This document shows, one piece after another, positions 35,173-46,249 of a stretch of DNA of 64,000 bases (position 1 is the first letter of the stretch; every line of letters begins with the position of its first letter). The stretch comes from Phytomonospora sp040655735. Lineage in GTDB: Bacteria > Actinomycetota > Actinomycetes > Mycobacteriales > Micromonosporaceae. The stretch is taken from NCBI RefSeq assembly GCF_040655735.1, contig NZ_JBFAKK010000008.1, positions 310,001 through 374,000 of the forward strand, written 5' to 3'. The notes under the pieces are model-generated. The model worked only from the letters and a program-made list of their open reading frames with translations, had not been told where the DNA came from and ran no database searches. The position numbers and the translations under genes were made by a program.

Positions 35173-35250
35173 TTGACGGCCATGATCTCCCGGCCTACGA
35201 TCACCGATACGTATTACCAACTGATACGTATAACCAACCTCTACGTATCA
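35173..35250 (+). promoter_or_regulatory. lacI-type promoter with three operators 17 bp apart
   Basis: TTGACG (35173) and TACGAT (35196), 17 bp apart, form a strong promoter with a start of transcription near 35208. Three ATACGTAT-type palindromes lie downstream at 35207, 35224 and 35241 (the last CTACGTAT); their centres are exactly 17 bp apart. The first two are in the direct repeat GATACGTAT-N-ACCAAC. Bound LacI protein would cover the start of the transcript. It controls the whole operon to 48305. Confidence 0.8.
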
Positions 35251-35274
35251 CCGTCGAAACGAAACGAGGTCCGC

Positions 35275-36417
35275 GTGCCCGCCGATCCGGCCACGAACCC
35301 CGCCCCCGCCGAAGACGGCGCGGACGCGGCGACCTCCGCCGTCCCGCCGCAGCCGGCCCGGCGAGGGAAGCGCCCCCGGCGGCAGCCGACGCAGATCGAC
35401 CTCGCCCGCCACGCGGGCGTCTCGCAGGCCACGGTCTCGCAGGTCGTCAACGAGACCCCCGAGCGCCCGGCGCGGCTGACGCCGGAGACCCGGCAGCGCG
35501 TCCTCGACGCCATCGAGGACCTCGGCTACCGCGCCAACCCCGCCGCGCGCAGCCTCAAGGGCAAGCAGAACCGCCTCCTCGGCCTGCACACCTTCGAGGC
35601 CGTCTTCCCCGTCGACCAGCGCGACTTCTACTTCCCCTTCCTCCTCGGCGTCGAGGAGGAGGTCGCCCGCCAGGGCTACGACCTGATCCTGTTCGCCTCG
35701 GCGGTCGCGGGGGCGCGGCGGCCGATATTCGTCGACGGCGTCAACCGCCTCCGCCTCGCCGACGGCGCGGTCCTGCTGGGCCGCCACATGCGGCGCGACG
35801 ACCTCGCCGAACTCGTCAAGGAGGACTACCCCTTCGTCTTCATCGGCCGCCGCGAACTCGGCGCCACACCCCTGTCGTACGTCGGCGCCGACTACATCAC
35901 CGCGACCCGCGACCTCGTCGGCCGCTTCGCCGAACTCGGCCACCGCCGCATCGCCTTCCTGCGTCAGCCCGGCCGCAGCGAGCCGACCGTCGACCGCGAG
36001 CGCGGCTACCGCGAGGGCCTGGCCGCCGCGGATGCCGGCGAGCCGATCGAGCACGAGGGCGCCTTCACCGCCGTCGAGCTGCGGTCGCTGCTCGACGCCG
36101 GTGTGACGGCGATCCTGGCCGAGCCGACCGAGGACGACCGGATCGCCGCCGACGTCGAGGCCGCCGCCGCCGAACTGGGCGTCTCGATCCCCGAGGACCT
36201 GTCGGTCGGCCTGCTCGGCGACCCGACCTGGTCGCAGAGCGCCAACGACTGGACCCGCTTCGCCGTCCCGCGCCCGGAGATGGGCCGACGGGCCGTGCGG
36301 CTGCTCATCGAGCTGCTGGAGACCGGCCACGACACCGCCCGCCAGGACCTCGTCGCCTGCGACTACATCGCCGGCGAGACCCTGTCGCGGCCCCGCCGGG
36401 AAGGCGGACGCCCATGA
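35275..36417 (+). CDS. LacI-family regulator of the glycan-catabolic operon
   Basis: A 380-residue regulator, from GTG 35275 after GAGG; upstream ATG codons precede the predicted transcription start and cannot be used. The first 40 residues are an Ala/Pro-rich extension that most LacI proteins lack. The HTH and hinge are residues 40-95 (IDLARHAGVSQATVSQVVN, LGYRANPAARSLKG). Residues 100-375 form the periplasmic-binding-like effector domain (FIGRRELG, GHRRIAFLRQ). Likely autoregulated and controlling the ABC genes, with which it overlaps by four bases. The effector would be the sugar imported. Confidence 0.93.
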   Translation: MPADPATNPAPAEDGADAATSAVPPQPARRGKRPRRQPTQIDLARHAGVSQATVSQVVNETPERPARLTPETRQRVLDAIEDLGYRANPAARSLKGKQNRLLGLHTFEAVFPVDQRDFYFPFLLGVEEEVARQGYDLILFASAVAGARRPIFVDGVNRLRLADGAVLLGRHMRRDDLAELVKEDYPFVFIGRRELGATPLSYVGADYITATRDLVGRFAELGHRRIAFLRQPGRSEPTVDRERGYREGLAAADAGEPIEHEGAFTAVELRSLLDAGVTAILAEPTEDDRIAADVEAAAAELGVSIPEDLSVGLLGDPTWSQSANDWTRFAVPRPEMGRRAVRLLIELLETGHDTARQDLVACDYIAGETLSRPRREGGRP

Positions 36418-37343
36418 CCGGCCTGGTGATCCGGCGGCTGGCCGTCGGCGTGTTCGTCCTGTGGGGCGCGGTGACGCTCATGTTCGCGCTGCTGCGCCTG
36501 GCGCCCGGCGACCCCGCGACGCTCATGCTCGGCCCCGACGCCACCGGCGCCGAGGTCGACGCGCTGCGCACCGAACTCGGCCTCGACGAGGGCCTCCTCA
36601 GCCAGTACCTGACCTACCTGGGCCACCTCGCGCGCCTCGACTTCGGCGACTCCTACCGCTTCGGCCTGCCCGCGATGGAGGTCGTCCTCGACCGCCTCCA
36701 GGCCACCGTCGAGCTGACCGTCACCGCGACCGTCATCGCCGCCGTCGCCGGCCTGACCCTCGGCATGCTCGCCGGGTACCGGCCCAACGGCCGCCTCGAC
36801 CGGGTCGTGTCCGGCGTGACGATCCTGCTCCAGGGCATGCCCACGTTCTGGGTGGGAATCATGCTCGTCCTGCTGCTCTCGGCGACCGTCCACCTGCTGC
36901 CCAGCTCCGGCGTCGGCACCCCGCAGCACATGATCATGCCCGCGGTGACCCTCTCGCTGCCGTTCACCGCGATCGTCGCCCGCATCGCCCGCACCAGCGT
37001 CGTCGACGCGATGCAGGAGCCCTACGTCCAGACCGCCTACTCCAAGGGGCTCAGCCGCTTCCAGGTGCTCACCGGGCACGTCCTGCGCAACTCGCTGACG
37101 CCCGTCGTGACGATCATCGGCCTCCAGATGGGCGCGCTGCTGGGCGGCGCGGTCATCGTCGAGAACGTCTTCGCCTGGCCCGGCCTCGGCTCGCTCATCG
37201 TCGAGTCGGTCGCCAACCGCGACTACGCCGTCGTGCAGGCCGCGGTGCTGCTCATCGCCGCCGTGGTCGTCGTGCTGAACCTCCTCGCGGACCTGTCCTA
37301 CTCCCTGCTCGACCCGCGCATCCGCACCGGAGGCCCCCGATGA
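36414..37343 (+). CDS. ABC transporter permease, DppB type
   Basis: A 309-residue permease of the dipeptide/oligopeptide family (DppB/OppB), six helices. The N-terminus IRRLAVGVFVLWGAVTLMFA and FALLRLAPGDPA are typical, and the EAA loop (ARTSVVDAMQEPYVQTAYSKG) binds the ATPases. The start is in an ATGA overlap with the LacI gene and the end overlaps the next permease by four bases. Members carry peptides, nickel, opines and in some bacteria sialic acid. Confidence 0.93.
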   Translation: MTGLVIRRLAVGVFVLWGAVTLMFALLRLAPGDPATLMLGPDATGAEVDALRTELGLDEGLLSQYLTYLGHLARLDFGDSYRFGLPAMEVVLDRLQATVELTVTATVIAAVAGLTLGMLAGYRPNGRLDRVVSGVTILLQGMPTFWVGIMLVLLLSATVHLLPSSGVGTPQHMIMPAVTLSLPFTAIVARIARTSVVDAMQEPYVQTAYSKGLSRFQVLTGHVLRNSLTPVVTIIGLQMGALLGGAVIVENVFAWPGLGSLIVESVANRDYAVVQAAVLLIAAVVVVLNLLADLSYSLLDPRIRTGGPR

Positions 37344-38230
37344 CCGTGGCCGAAGAGCTCGCCGTGACGGCGCCGCGCGTGCGCCGCCCCCGCCTCCTGC
37401 GCTGGATCCCCATGGGGGTCATCGCCCTCTACGTCCTCGTCGCCGTGTTCGGGCCGGTCTTCGTCGACTACGACCCGGTCGCCACGCCCCTGGCCGACCG
37501 CCTCCTGCCGCCCGGTTCGGCGACGTCGAGCGGCACGGCCCTGCTGGGCACCGACGCCCTCGGCCGCGACGTGTTCGCGCAGGTCGTCTACGGCGCCCGC
37601 ACCTCCATCACCATCGCCGTGCTCACCGTCTCGGTCGCCGCGCTGGTCGGGCTGACCGTCGGCATCGTCGCCGGATACACCGGCGGCCTCGTCGACGCCT
37701 TCCTCAGCCGCTCCGTCGACGTCCTGCTCGCCTTCCCCGGCATCGTCTTGGCCATCGTCGTCGCCGGCCTGTTCGACCGCAGCCTCGCCGTGGTCGTCCT
37801 CGCCCTGGCGCTGACCGGCTGGATCGCCTTCGCGCGGCTGACCCGCGGCTCGGCGCTGTCGCTGCGCGAACGCGACTGGGTCGCCGCCGCCCGCGTCATG
37901 GGCGTGTCCTGGCGGCGGATCATGACCCGCCACATCCTGCCCTTCGTGGCCGGGCCGGTCGTGGCCCTGGCGACCATCGAGTTCGGCCTCGTCGTCTTGT
38001 CGGAGGCGGGCCTGAGCTTCCTCGGCATCGGCCTGCCCCCCTCGACGGTGTCGTGGGGCAAGACCATCGCCGGGGGCCGCGACTACCTCGCCACCGCCTG
38101 GTGGATCTCCACGTTCCCCGGGATCGCGCTGGCGCTCCTCGTGGTGAGCGTCGGGCTCCTCGGCGACCAGTTCAACGCCCTGTTCCGCGGCCGCGGCCGC
38201 GCGGGCGCAGCCAACACCCGCCGCGGCTGA
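37340..38230 (+). CDS. ABC transporter permease, DppC type
   Basis: A 296-residue DppC/OppC permease. The N-terminal cytoplasmic part is followed by helix 1 and the extracellular LLGTDALGRDVFAQVVYGAR motif of this family. The EAA loop is RERDWVAAARVMGVSWRRIM. The C-terminus is FLGIGLPPSTVSWGKTI, which is diagnostic. Together with the DppB-type protein it makes the membrane channel. Confidence 0.93.
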   Translation: MTVAEELAVTAPRVRRPRLLRWIPMGVIALYVLVAVFGPVFVDYDPVATPLADRLLPPGSATSSGTALLGTDALGRDVFAQVVYGARTSITIAVLTVSVAALVGLTVGIVAGYTGGLVDAFLSRSVDVLLAFPGIVLAIVVAGLFDRSLAVVVLALALTGWIAFARLTRGSALSLRERDWVAAARVMGVSWRRIMTRHILPFVAGPVVALATIEFGLVVLSEAGLSFLGIGLPPSTVSWGKTIAGGRDYLATAWWISTFPGIALALLVVSVGLLGDQFNALFRGRGRAGAANTRRG

Positions 38231-38244
38231 ACAAGGAGACCGAC

Positions 38245-39750
38245 ATGCCGCACCGCCGAACGACAAGACACCGCCTCGCCGCGGTCGCCGCCGTCCTCCC
38301 CATCGCCGGGCTCGCCGTCGGCTGCTCGACGACCTCGGGCGGCGACGGGGACTCCTCGGCCTTCACCGTCGCCAGTCCCTACGCCGTGCAGAGCCTCGAC
38401 CCCTACGGCTCGGCCGGGGCCGCCATCGGCACCCAGCTCGCCGACCAGGCGATCTTCAACCGCCTGGTCAAGGCCGACGCGAACGGGCAGCTCGGACCCG
38501 ACCTCGCCGAGAGCTGGACGCCCGACGCCGACGCCACCACCTGGACCTTCACCCTGCGCCAGGGCGTGAAGTTCTCCGACGGCTCGGCCTTCGACGCCGC
38601 CGACGTGGTCAGCTCCTTCGAGCGCTTCACCGGCGGCAAGAACCCCAACGCCGGCAGCTTCACCGGCATCACCGCCACGGCCGCCGCCGACGGAACGGTC
38701 GCCTTCGACGCCCCCGCGCCCGACCCGGCGCTGCCCGGCAAGCTCACCCTCTTCTTCGTCACCGCCTCGGAGACGCCCGCGGAGTTCCCCGCCAAGCCGG
38801 TCGGCACCGGACCCTTCACGGTCGCGAACTTCACGCCCGGCGAGGTGCTGGAGATGACGCCGAACGCGTCCCACTTCGACGGCGCCCCGAAGCTGGAGCG
38901 CCTGGTGTTCCGGCAGATCCCGGAGATCTCCTCGCGGATGACCGCGCTGGCCAACAACGAGATCCAGGCGACCTGGGGCGTCCCCGACGACCAGGTGGCC
39001 GGGCTGTCGGGCAACGCCGACGTGCACGTGGAGACCGTCGCGTCGACCTCGGTCTACACGATGTGGTTCAACTCCGGCCGCGAGTCGCTGGCCGACGCGG
39101 CAGTCCGCAAGGCGCTGTGGCAGGCCGTCGACTTCGGCACCATCATCTCCTCGCTCTACCCGCAGACCGGCCAGCTGTCCGACTCGGTGCTCGCGCCGGC
39201 CGTCTTCGGGCACGCCCCGCAGCCGCCCGTCGCCTACGACCCCGACGCGGCCAAGAAGGCCCTGGAAGAGGCCGGTTTCGACTTCTCCAAGCCGCTGGAG
39301 ATCCAGTTCAGCGGCGCCGAGTACCGCCAGTTCGTGGAGGCCGTCGCGGCCGACCTCAACAAGGTCGGCGTCAAGGCCGAACCGGCCGAGAAGGAGTCGG
39401 CGGTCTTCCTCGAAGACCTGCTCGGCATGAAGTGGGACATCAACTTCCAGTCGCTGTCGACGCCCAGCTTCGACGCCGCGACCAACCTCGGCCGGCTCTA
39501 CCCCTGCTCGGCCAAGCGGACCGGCTACTGCAACCCCGAGCTCGACGAGCTGCTCACCAAGGCCGGATCGACCGCCGACACGGCCGAGCGCGAGACCCTC
39601 TACGCGCAGGCGTCGCAGATCATCTGGGACGACGCGGTCGGCATGTACCCGATGCAGGTCAAGATCGCCTACGCCTGGCGGTCGAACGTCCAGGGACTGG
39701 CGGCCAGCCCGACCTACCTCCCCGACTTCTCCAAGGTGACCTTGTCATGA
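38245..39750 (+). CDS. ABC substrate-binding lipoprotein, family 5
   Basis: A 501-residue solute-binding protein of the DppA/OppA type (SBP_bac_5). A lipobox LAVGC anchors it at C27. Family features are SLDPYGSAGAAIG near the N-terminus, LAESWTPDADATTWTFTLRQ, GVKFSDGSAFDAADV and VRKALWQAVDF. AAGGAG lies seven bases before ATG 38245. Family members differ in ligand, including sialic acid in SatA-type systems; binding-site residues cannot be read without a model. Confidence 0.93.
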   Translation: MPHRRTTRHRLAAVAAVLPIAGLAVGCSTTSGGDGDSSAFTVASPYAVQSLDPYGSAGAAIGTQLADQAIFNRLVKADANGQLGPDLAESWTPDADATTWTFTLRQGVKFSDGSAFDAADVVSSFERFTGGKNPNAGSFTGITATAAADGTVAFDAPAPDPALPGKLTLFFVTASETPAEFPAKPVGTGPFTVANFTPGEVLEMTPNASHFDGAPKLERLVFRQIPEISSRMTALANNEIQATWGVPDDQVAGLSGNADVHVETVASTSVYTMWFNSGRESLADAAVRKALWQAVDFGTIISSLYPQTGQLSDSVLAPAVFGHAPQPPVAYDPDAAKKALEEAGFDFSKPLEIQFSGAEYRQFVEAVAADLNKVGVKAEPAEKESAVFLEDLLGMKWDINFQSLSTPSFDAATNLGRLYPCSAKRTGYCNPELDELLTKAGSTADTAERETLYAQASQIIWDDAVGMYPMQVKIAYAWRSNVQGLAASPTYLPDFSKVTLS

Positions 39751-40720
39751 CCGCTTCCGGACCGCTGATCGAGGCACGGGACCTCAGCGTCCACCTGCCC
39801 GGTGCCACCGCGATGACCCCGGTCATCGACAAGGTGAGCTTCACCGTCGCCGAAGGCCGCACCACCGGCCTCATCGGCGAGTCCGGCAGCGGCAAGACCA
39901 TGATCGCCTCCGCCGTCATCGGCCTCCTCCCGGAGACCGCGACCACCTCCGGTGAGCTGCGGCTGCGGGAGGAGGAGCTGCTGACGGCGGGCGAGAAGAG
40001 GCGGCGCAAGCTGCGCGGCCACGAGATCGCGATGGTGTTCCAGGACCCCCTGTCCGCGCTCAACCCGACCCAGCGCGTCGGCCGCCAGGTCGGCGAGATC
40101 CTGCGCCGCGACGGCGTGGCGCGCGGTGAGGTCGACAAGGCCGTCGTCGGCCTGCTCGACCAGGCCGGGATCCCCGACCCGAAGCGCCGCATGCGCGCCT
40201 ACCCCCACCAGTTCTCCGGCGGCATGCGGCAGCGGGCGATGATCGCCCTCGCCCTGGCCGGCAACCCCTCCCTGGTCCTCGCCGACGAGCCGACGACCGC
40301 CCTCGACGTCACCGTCCAGGCCCGGATCCTGCGGCTGCTGTCGGCCATCCAGGCCGAGCGCGGCATGTCGATGCTGCTGGTCAGCCACGACCTGCGGGTC
40401 ATGTCGCACGTCTCGCACGACCTGGTCGTCCTCTACGCCGGCCGGGTCTGCGAACGCGGCCCGACCAAGCGCGTCCTGGGCCGCCCGCGCCACCCGTACA
40501 CCAAGGCGCTGCTGGCCAGCGTGCCCGCCGTGCACACCGCGTCGGTCCCCGCCGACCCCTTGCCCGGCGCCCCGGCCAACCCGATGGCGCGGCCGGCCGG
40601 GTGCGCGTTCCACCCGCGCTGCCCCCTGGCCCGCGAGCGCTGCCGCGTCGAGGTCCCGCTCGCCCGCGAGATCGAACCCGGGCGCTTCAGCGCCTGCCAC
40701 TTCGCCGAGGAGGTCACGCC

Positions 40721-40724
<4 letters not shown>
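39747..40724 (+). CDS. ABC transporter ATPase, DppD type
   Basis: A 325-residue ATPase. Walker A GESGSGKT, Q-loop MVFQDPLSALNP, signature FSGGMRQR, Walker B LVLADEPTTALD and the H-loop SHDLRV are intact. The C-terminal oligopeptide-transporter extension has Cys residues (GCAFHPRCPLARERC) typical of DppD/OppD iron-sulfur-like motifs. It overlaps the binding protein gene and the next ATPase by four bases each. Confidence 0.94.
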
Positions 40725-41526
<802 letters not shown>

Positions 41527-41527
<1 letters not shown>

Positions 41528-43692
41528 TGCCGTCCACCCCGCCGCCCACCGGCTGGAACACCTGGGACGTCCGCTTCCACACGGGCTGGCTGCACCTGCC
41601 CTCGGGGCTGCGGGCGCGCCTGGCGCTGCGCTCGGCGTCGGGAGAGCTGTTCGACGGGTTCACCTGGCGGCACGGGTTCGGGCGCCTTGGGCACCACACC
41701 GTCGACGGGTCCTACGCGGCCCTGCGCGCCGAGGCCTTCGACTCCACCGTGGACTTCGAGGCGGCCGGCGGCGAGCGGCTCGGGCTGCGGGCCCGGGTCG
41801 AGGGCGGGGCCGGGGTGACCGTGCTGGTCGACCGCAAGCCCGGCTACGGCGAGGGCGCGCCGGTGTTCACCGGCGGCGGCGAGGCGTGGACCGTCGAGGC
41901 CGGCGGCCGGACTTGGGCGCTGAGCGCGGCGGGCGCCTCGGAGTCAACTGTGGACGGTGACGTCCTGCGGCTCGACTTCGGCGCCGAAGCCCTGGTGGGA
42001 TTGTCGGCCGAGCCGTCCACCGGCGCCGAGATCTCCGCCCGCGTCGACGCCGCCCGCGAGTCGGCCGACGCCGCCCGCCCCCGCAGCGGCGGCTGGCTCG
42101 GCGACGCAGCCGACGCCATGACCCGCGCGCTGACCTGGAACACGATCCACGCGCCCGACACCGGCAAGGTCCTCACCCCCACCTCCCGCGACTTCGTCTC
42201 CCGCGAACGCGACGGCTTCTACGGCTCCTGGGCGCTGCACACCTGGGACACCTTCTTCACCGGCCTGGTCGCCTCCTGGCTCGACCCCGCCTACGGCGCC
42301 GGGGTCTTCGCCCAGATCGCCGACCACGTCTGCGACGGCGGCATGCTCCCCAACCGCGTCAGCGACGACGGAGGGACCACCCGCGACCGCTCGCAACCCC
42401 CCGTCGGCGCCTACACCGTCCTCAAAGCACACCTCGGCGGCGGCCTGTCGGAGGAAACCCGCGACCGCACCGCCCTGGAGCGCATGTACCCCGTCCTGCG
42501 CGACTGGCACGCCTGGTGGACCACCGCCCGCGTCGGCCCGCACGGCCTGCTCACCTGGGGCTCCGACCCCGTCCCCGGCGATCCCGACTCGGCGACCGTC
42601 GACCGCGCCCGCCGCGAGTCGGGCCTGGACGACTCGCCCATGTACGACCACGCCACCCTCGACCCGGCCACCCACACCATGGACCTCGCCGACGTCGGCC
42701 TCAACGCCCTCCACATCGCCGACGCCCGCGCCCTGGCCGAGATCGCCGCCATCCTCGGCCACCACGACGAGGCCGAGACCCTCACGAAAGCCGCCGCGAC
42801 CGCCACCACCGCACTCGACGCCCTCCTCTGGGACGCCGAGCACGCCCAGTACCGCAACCGCCTCGCCGACGGCCGCTTCTCCCCGCACCTGTCCCCGACG
42901 ATGCTCTACCCCCTCCTCGCCGGCGCCCCCGACGCCGAGACCGCCGCCGCACTCGCCGAGGACCTGCTGGCCCCCGACCGCCTCGGGGGCGACCCGCCCC
43001 TGCCGTCCACCTCGCGCGACGACCCCGGCTTCAGCGCCCGCTACTGGCGCGGCCGGGTGTGGGCGCCGATGGTGTTCCTCGCCGTCGAAGGACTGCGGCG
43101 CTACGACCTCACCGCCCACTCGCGGTCCATCGTGGACTCCCTGCTCGCGCTCTTCCTGCGCGAGTGGGCCGAACACGGCCACGTCCGCGAGAACTACCCC
43201 GTCGTGCCCGGCGAGGACGTGCGGCCGCTGGCCGCGCGCTCCGACGGCCTCATGGGCTGGGGCGGACTGCTCGGCTACCTGGCCGTCCAGGAACTCGCCG
43301 ACCCCCGTGAGGACGGCTGGCGCTTCGCGCACCCCGGACGACCCGCCTCGGTGACGGCCACCGGCCTCGCCGAAGGCCCCGTCACGGTCGAGGCGCAGGA
43401 GCCGGCCCTGCGGGTGCGGCTCGGCGATCGCGTGCTGCTGGAGATCCCGGCCGACGCGATCGTCACCGGATACACGCGCGAGCGCGGCGAGGTCCGCGGC
43501 GTGCTGACCGGATCCGGCGGGACGGCCTTGGTCGCCGTCCCCGACGCGGCGGGCCACGACGACGTGGAGCTGCGCATCGGTGGAGCGCGAACGCGCGTCC
43601 GCCCCGACGCCCGCGGACTGGTCGCAGTGACCGTCGCGGGCACCGGCCCCGTGGAGTTCGGCGTGAGCGCGCCGGAGCGGGGCGAGAAATGA
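41527..43692 (+). CDS. GH63/MGH1-like glycoside hydrolase
   Basis: A 721-residue cytoplasmic protein. Residues 1-180 form a beta-sandwich. Residues 190-600 form an (alpha/alpha)6 barrel of the GH63/YgjK-like (MGH1) group: GSWALHTWDTFFTG with the likely acid D, MLPNRVSDDGG, GLDDSPMYDHA, RYWRGRVWAPM and HVRENYPVVPGED with the likely base E. The C-terminal part is a small beta domain. The family hydrolyses alpha- or related glycosides. Without a signal peptide it acts on imported oligosaccharide. Substrate specificity cannot be read. Confidence 0.8.
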
Positions 43693-45320
43693 AACGAGGT
43701 AACGGAGTGGCAGGCATCAAGGCCGGGGAGTTCGACGTCGTCGTCGCGGGCGGCGGACTCGGCGGGGTCGCCGCCGCGCTGGCGGCACTGCGGCGAGGAG
43801 CGCGCGTCCTCGTCACCGAGGAGACCGACTGGCTCGGCGGGCAGCTCACCGCCCAGGGCGTCCCGCCCGACGAGCACGCCTGGATCGAGCGCTTCGGCGC
43901 CACCCGCTCCTACCGCGCGCTGCGCGACGGGATCCGCGACCACTACCGGCGCTGGTACCCCCTCACCGACGCCGCCCGGCGCGCGCCGGACCTCAACCCG
44001 GGCCTCGGCCGCGTCAGCCGCCTGTGCCACGAACCGCGTGTCGCCGCCGACGTCCTCGCCGGCTTCCTCGCGCCGCACATCGCCTCGGGCCGCCTGACCG
44101 TCTGGTACCGGCACCGCCCGGTCGCCACCGAGGTCGACGGCGACCGGATCAGCTCGGTGGCCTTCGAGGGCCCCGACGGGACCATCCGCGTCGTGTCGGC
44201 GCCCTACGTCCTCGACGCCACCGAACTCGGCGACCTGCTGCCGCTGGCCGGCGTCGAGCACGTCACCGGCTTCGAGTCGGGCGCCGAGACCGGCGAGCCC
44301 AGCGCCCCCGCCGAGGCCCAGCCGTCGAACATGCAGGCCGTCAGCTGGGTCTTCGCCGTCGAGCACCGTGACGGCGAGGACCACACGATCGACAAGCCCG
44401 AGCGCTACGCCTTCTGGCGCGAATACCGCCCCGACTACTGGCCCGGCCCGCTCCTCGGCCTCACCGCGCCAGACCCCCGCACCCTCGAACCCGTCACGCG
44501 CTCCTTCGTCCCCCACGCCGCCACCGGCCCCGTCGTCGCCGACCAGAGCCTCGACCCCGGCGACAAGGACCTGTGGCTCTTCCGCCGCGTCCTCGCCCGC
44601 GAGAACTTCACCCCCGGCTTCCTCGACAGCGACGTCACCATCGTCAACTGGCCGATGATCGACTACCTGGAGGGCCCGATCATCGGCGTCTCCGAGGAGG
44701 AGAAGAAGCGCCACCTCGACGGCGCCCGGGAACTCGCGATGAGCATGATGTACTGGCTCCAGACCGAGGCCCCCCGCCCCGACGGCGGCACCGGCTGGCC
44801 CGGCCTGCGCCTGCGCGGCGACATCTTCGGCACCGACGACGGCCTGGCCAAGGCGCCCTACATCCGCGAGTCGCGCCGCATCAAGGCCCGCCGGACCGTC
44901 CTCGAACAGGACCTGTCCCTCGCCGTTCGCGGCGAGCACGGCGCGCTGGCCTACCCCGACAGCGTCGGCGTGGGCATGTACCGCATCGACCTGCACCCCT
45001 CGACCGGTGGCGACAACTACATCGACGTGGCCTCCTGCCCGTTCCAGATCCCGCTGGGCGCGCTGCTCCCGCAGCGCGTGGAGAACGTCCTGGCCGCCGG
45101 GAAGAACATCGGCACCACGCACATCACCAACGGCTGCTACCGCCTCCACCCCGTCGAGTGGAACATCGGCGAGGCGGCCGGCGCGCTGGCCGCGCACTGC
45201 GTCGCCAACGGGCGCACCCCGGCCCAGGTCCACGAGGACCCGGCGCTGCTGGCGGAGTTCCAGCGCGAACTCGCCGCCGACGGCGTCGAACTGGCCTGGC
45301 CCGTGGTGCGGGGCTACTGA
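43689..45320 (+). CDS. FAD-dependent oxidoreductase (FAD_oxidored type)
   Basis: A 543-residue flavoprotein. The N-terminal FAD-binding motif is VVVAGGGLGGVAAALAAL with GARVLVTEE, followed by WLGGQLTAQGV, typical of the PF12831 family. The C-terminal GKNIGTTHITNGCYRLHP with NIGEAAGALAA completes the FAD site. It is cytoplasmic. Such enzymes appear beside glycosidases and sugar-acid lyases in many bacteria; the substrate is not known. ATG 43689 overlaps the preceding gene by four bases. GTG 43707, with GAGG eight bases before, is an equally good start. Confidence 0.87.
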   Translation: MKRGNGVAGIKAGEFDVVVAGGGLGGVAAALAALRRGARVLVTEETDWLGGQLTAQGVPPDEHAWIERFGATRSYRALRDGIRDHYRRWYPLTDAARRAPDLNPGLGRVSRLCHEPRVAADVLAGFLAPHIASGRLTVWYRHRPVATEVDGDRISSVAFEGPDGTIRVVSAPYVLDATELGDLLPLAGVEHVTGFESGAETGEPSAPAEAQPSNMQAVSWVFAVEHRDGEDHTIDKPERYAFWREYRPDYWPGPLLGLTAPDPRTLEPVTRSFVPHAATGPVVADQSLDPGDKDLWLFRRVLARENFTPGFLDSDVTIVNWPMIDYLEGPIIGVSEEEKKRHLDGARELAMSMMYWLQTEAPRPDGGTGWPGLRLRGDIFGTDDGLAKAPYIRESRRIKARRTVLEQDLSLAVRGEHGALAYPDSVGVGMYRIDLHPSTGGDNYIDVASCPFQIPLGALLPQRVENVLAAGKNIGTTHITNGCYRLHPVEWNIGEAAGALAAHCVANGRTPAQVHEDPALLAEFQRELAADGVELAWPVVRGY

Positions 45321-46249
45321 TGGGCCTCCTCGACGGCTTGACCGTCCCGATGGTGACGCCGATGTCGGCGCCCGGCGAGCCCTCGGCGGAGGCGGCCGAG
45401 CCGCTCCTGCGTGCGCTGGCCGCCGCCGGGGTGACCCGGCTGATGCTGCTGGGCAGCAACGGCGAGGGCCCGCTCATCCGCGCCGACCGCACCGGCGCGT
45501 TCGTGCGCGGTGTGACCCGGCGGTGGCGTGCGCTGGTCGCCGGCGGTCAGATCATGGCCAACGTGACCGCGCCCGGGACCGCCGAGGCGCTGTGGCGCGC
45601 GGAGGAGGCCGGCGAGGTCGACGCCTACGTGCTCAGCCCGCCGACCTACTTCTCCCACCGCGAGGACGAGGTCGTCGGGCACTACCGGGCGCTGGCCGCG
45701 CTCGGCGTGCCGGTGATCGCCTACAACGCCCCGAAGTACGCGACGCCGCTCACGCCGTCGTCGGCCGAGGCCGTCGCCGACGTGCCCGGGGTCGCCGGCG
45801 TCAAGGACTCCTCGGGCGATCCGGCGCTGCTGGCGCACCTGGTGGCGCTGTCGCGGACCCGGCCCGGTTTCGAGGTCAGCCAGGGTGCGGAGGGCGCGCT
45901 GGCCGAGGGTCTGCGGGCCGGCGCGCACGGGATCGTCCCGGGCACCGCCAATCTCGCGCCGGGGCTCGCGCTCGACATGCTCGCCGCCCACCGTCTCGGA
46001 GACGGCGCCGCCCTCGACCGGCTTCAGGGGCTCACCGACCGGCTCACCCGCATCCACGCGGTGCGGCCGGGCGTGCCGTCGGTCAAGGCGATCCTCGCCG
46101 CCCGCGGACTGTGCCCCGTCCACGCCGCCCCACCTCTCGTGCCCTGCACCGGCGCGCAGACCCGCGAACTCAACGGCGTCATCGAACCCCTCGGCGACGC
46201 GATCCTTCCCAAGGAGGACGCAGATGATAGACCCGAAGCTGCCACGTAG
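45320..46249 (+). CDS. DHDPS/N-acetylneuraminate lyase-family aldolase
   Basis: A 309-residue class I aldolase of the DHDPS/NAL family, which cleaves or forms 2-keto acids via pyruvate bound to lysine. The Schiff-base lysine is K162 in GVKDSSGD, the proton-relay tyrosine Y135 in AYNAPKY, and the carboxylate-binding loop is GSNGEG (45-50; usually GSTGE or GTTGE). The context with sialidase-like and transporter genes favours a sugar-acid lyase, such as a nonulosonic acid or 2-keto-3-deoxy-sugar acid lyase, over lysine biosynthesis. TGATG overlap with the oxidoreductase gene. Confidence 0.88.
   Translation: MGLLDGLTVPMVTPMSAPGEPSAEAAEPLLRALAAAGVTRLMLLGSNGEGPLIRADRTGAFVRGVTRRWRALVAGGQIMANVTAPGTAEALWRAEEAGEVDAYVLSPPTYFSHREDEVVGHYRALAALGVPVIAYNAPKYATPLTPSSAEAVADVPGVAGVKDSSGDPALLAHLVALSRTRPGFEVSQGAEGALAEGLRAGAHGIVPGTANLAPGLALDMLAAHRLGDGAALDRLQGLTDRLTRIHAVRPGVPSVKAILAARGLCPVHAAPPLVPCTGAQTRELNGVIEPLGDAILPKEDADDRPEAAT

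Noticed and set aside
35173..35274. Upstream starts for the LacI gene (TTG 35173, ATG 35182)
   Set aside because: They lie before or in the promoter (TTGACG/TACGAT) and the operators; GTG 35275 has a ribosome site.
45320..46249. dapA for lysine biosynthesis
   Set aside because: Catabolic context, exported glycan enzyme next to it and a GSNGEG loop argue for a sugar-acid lyase.
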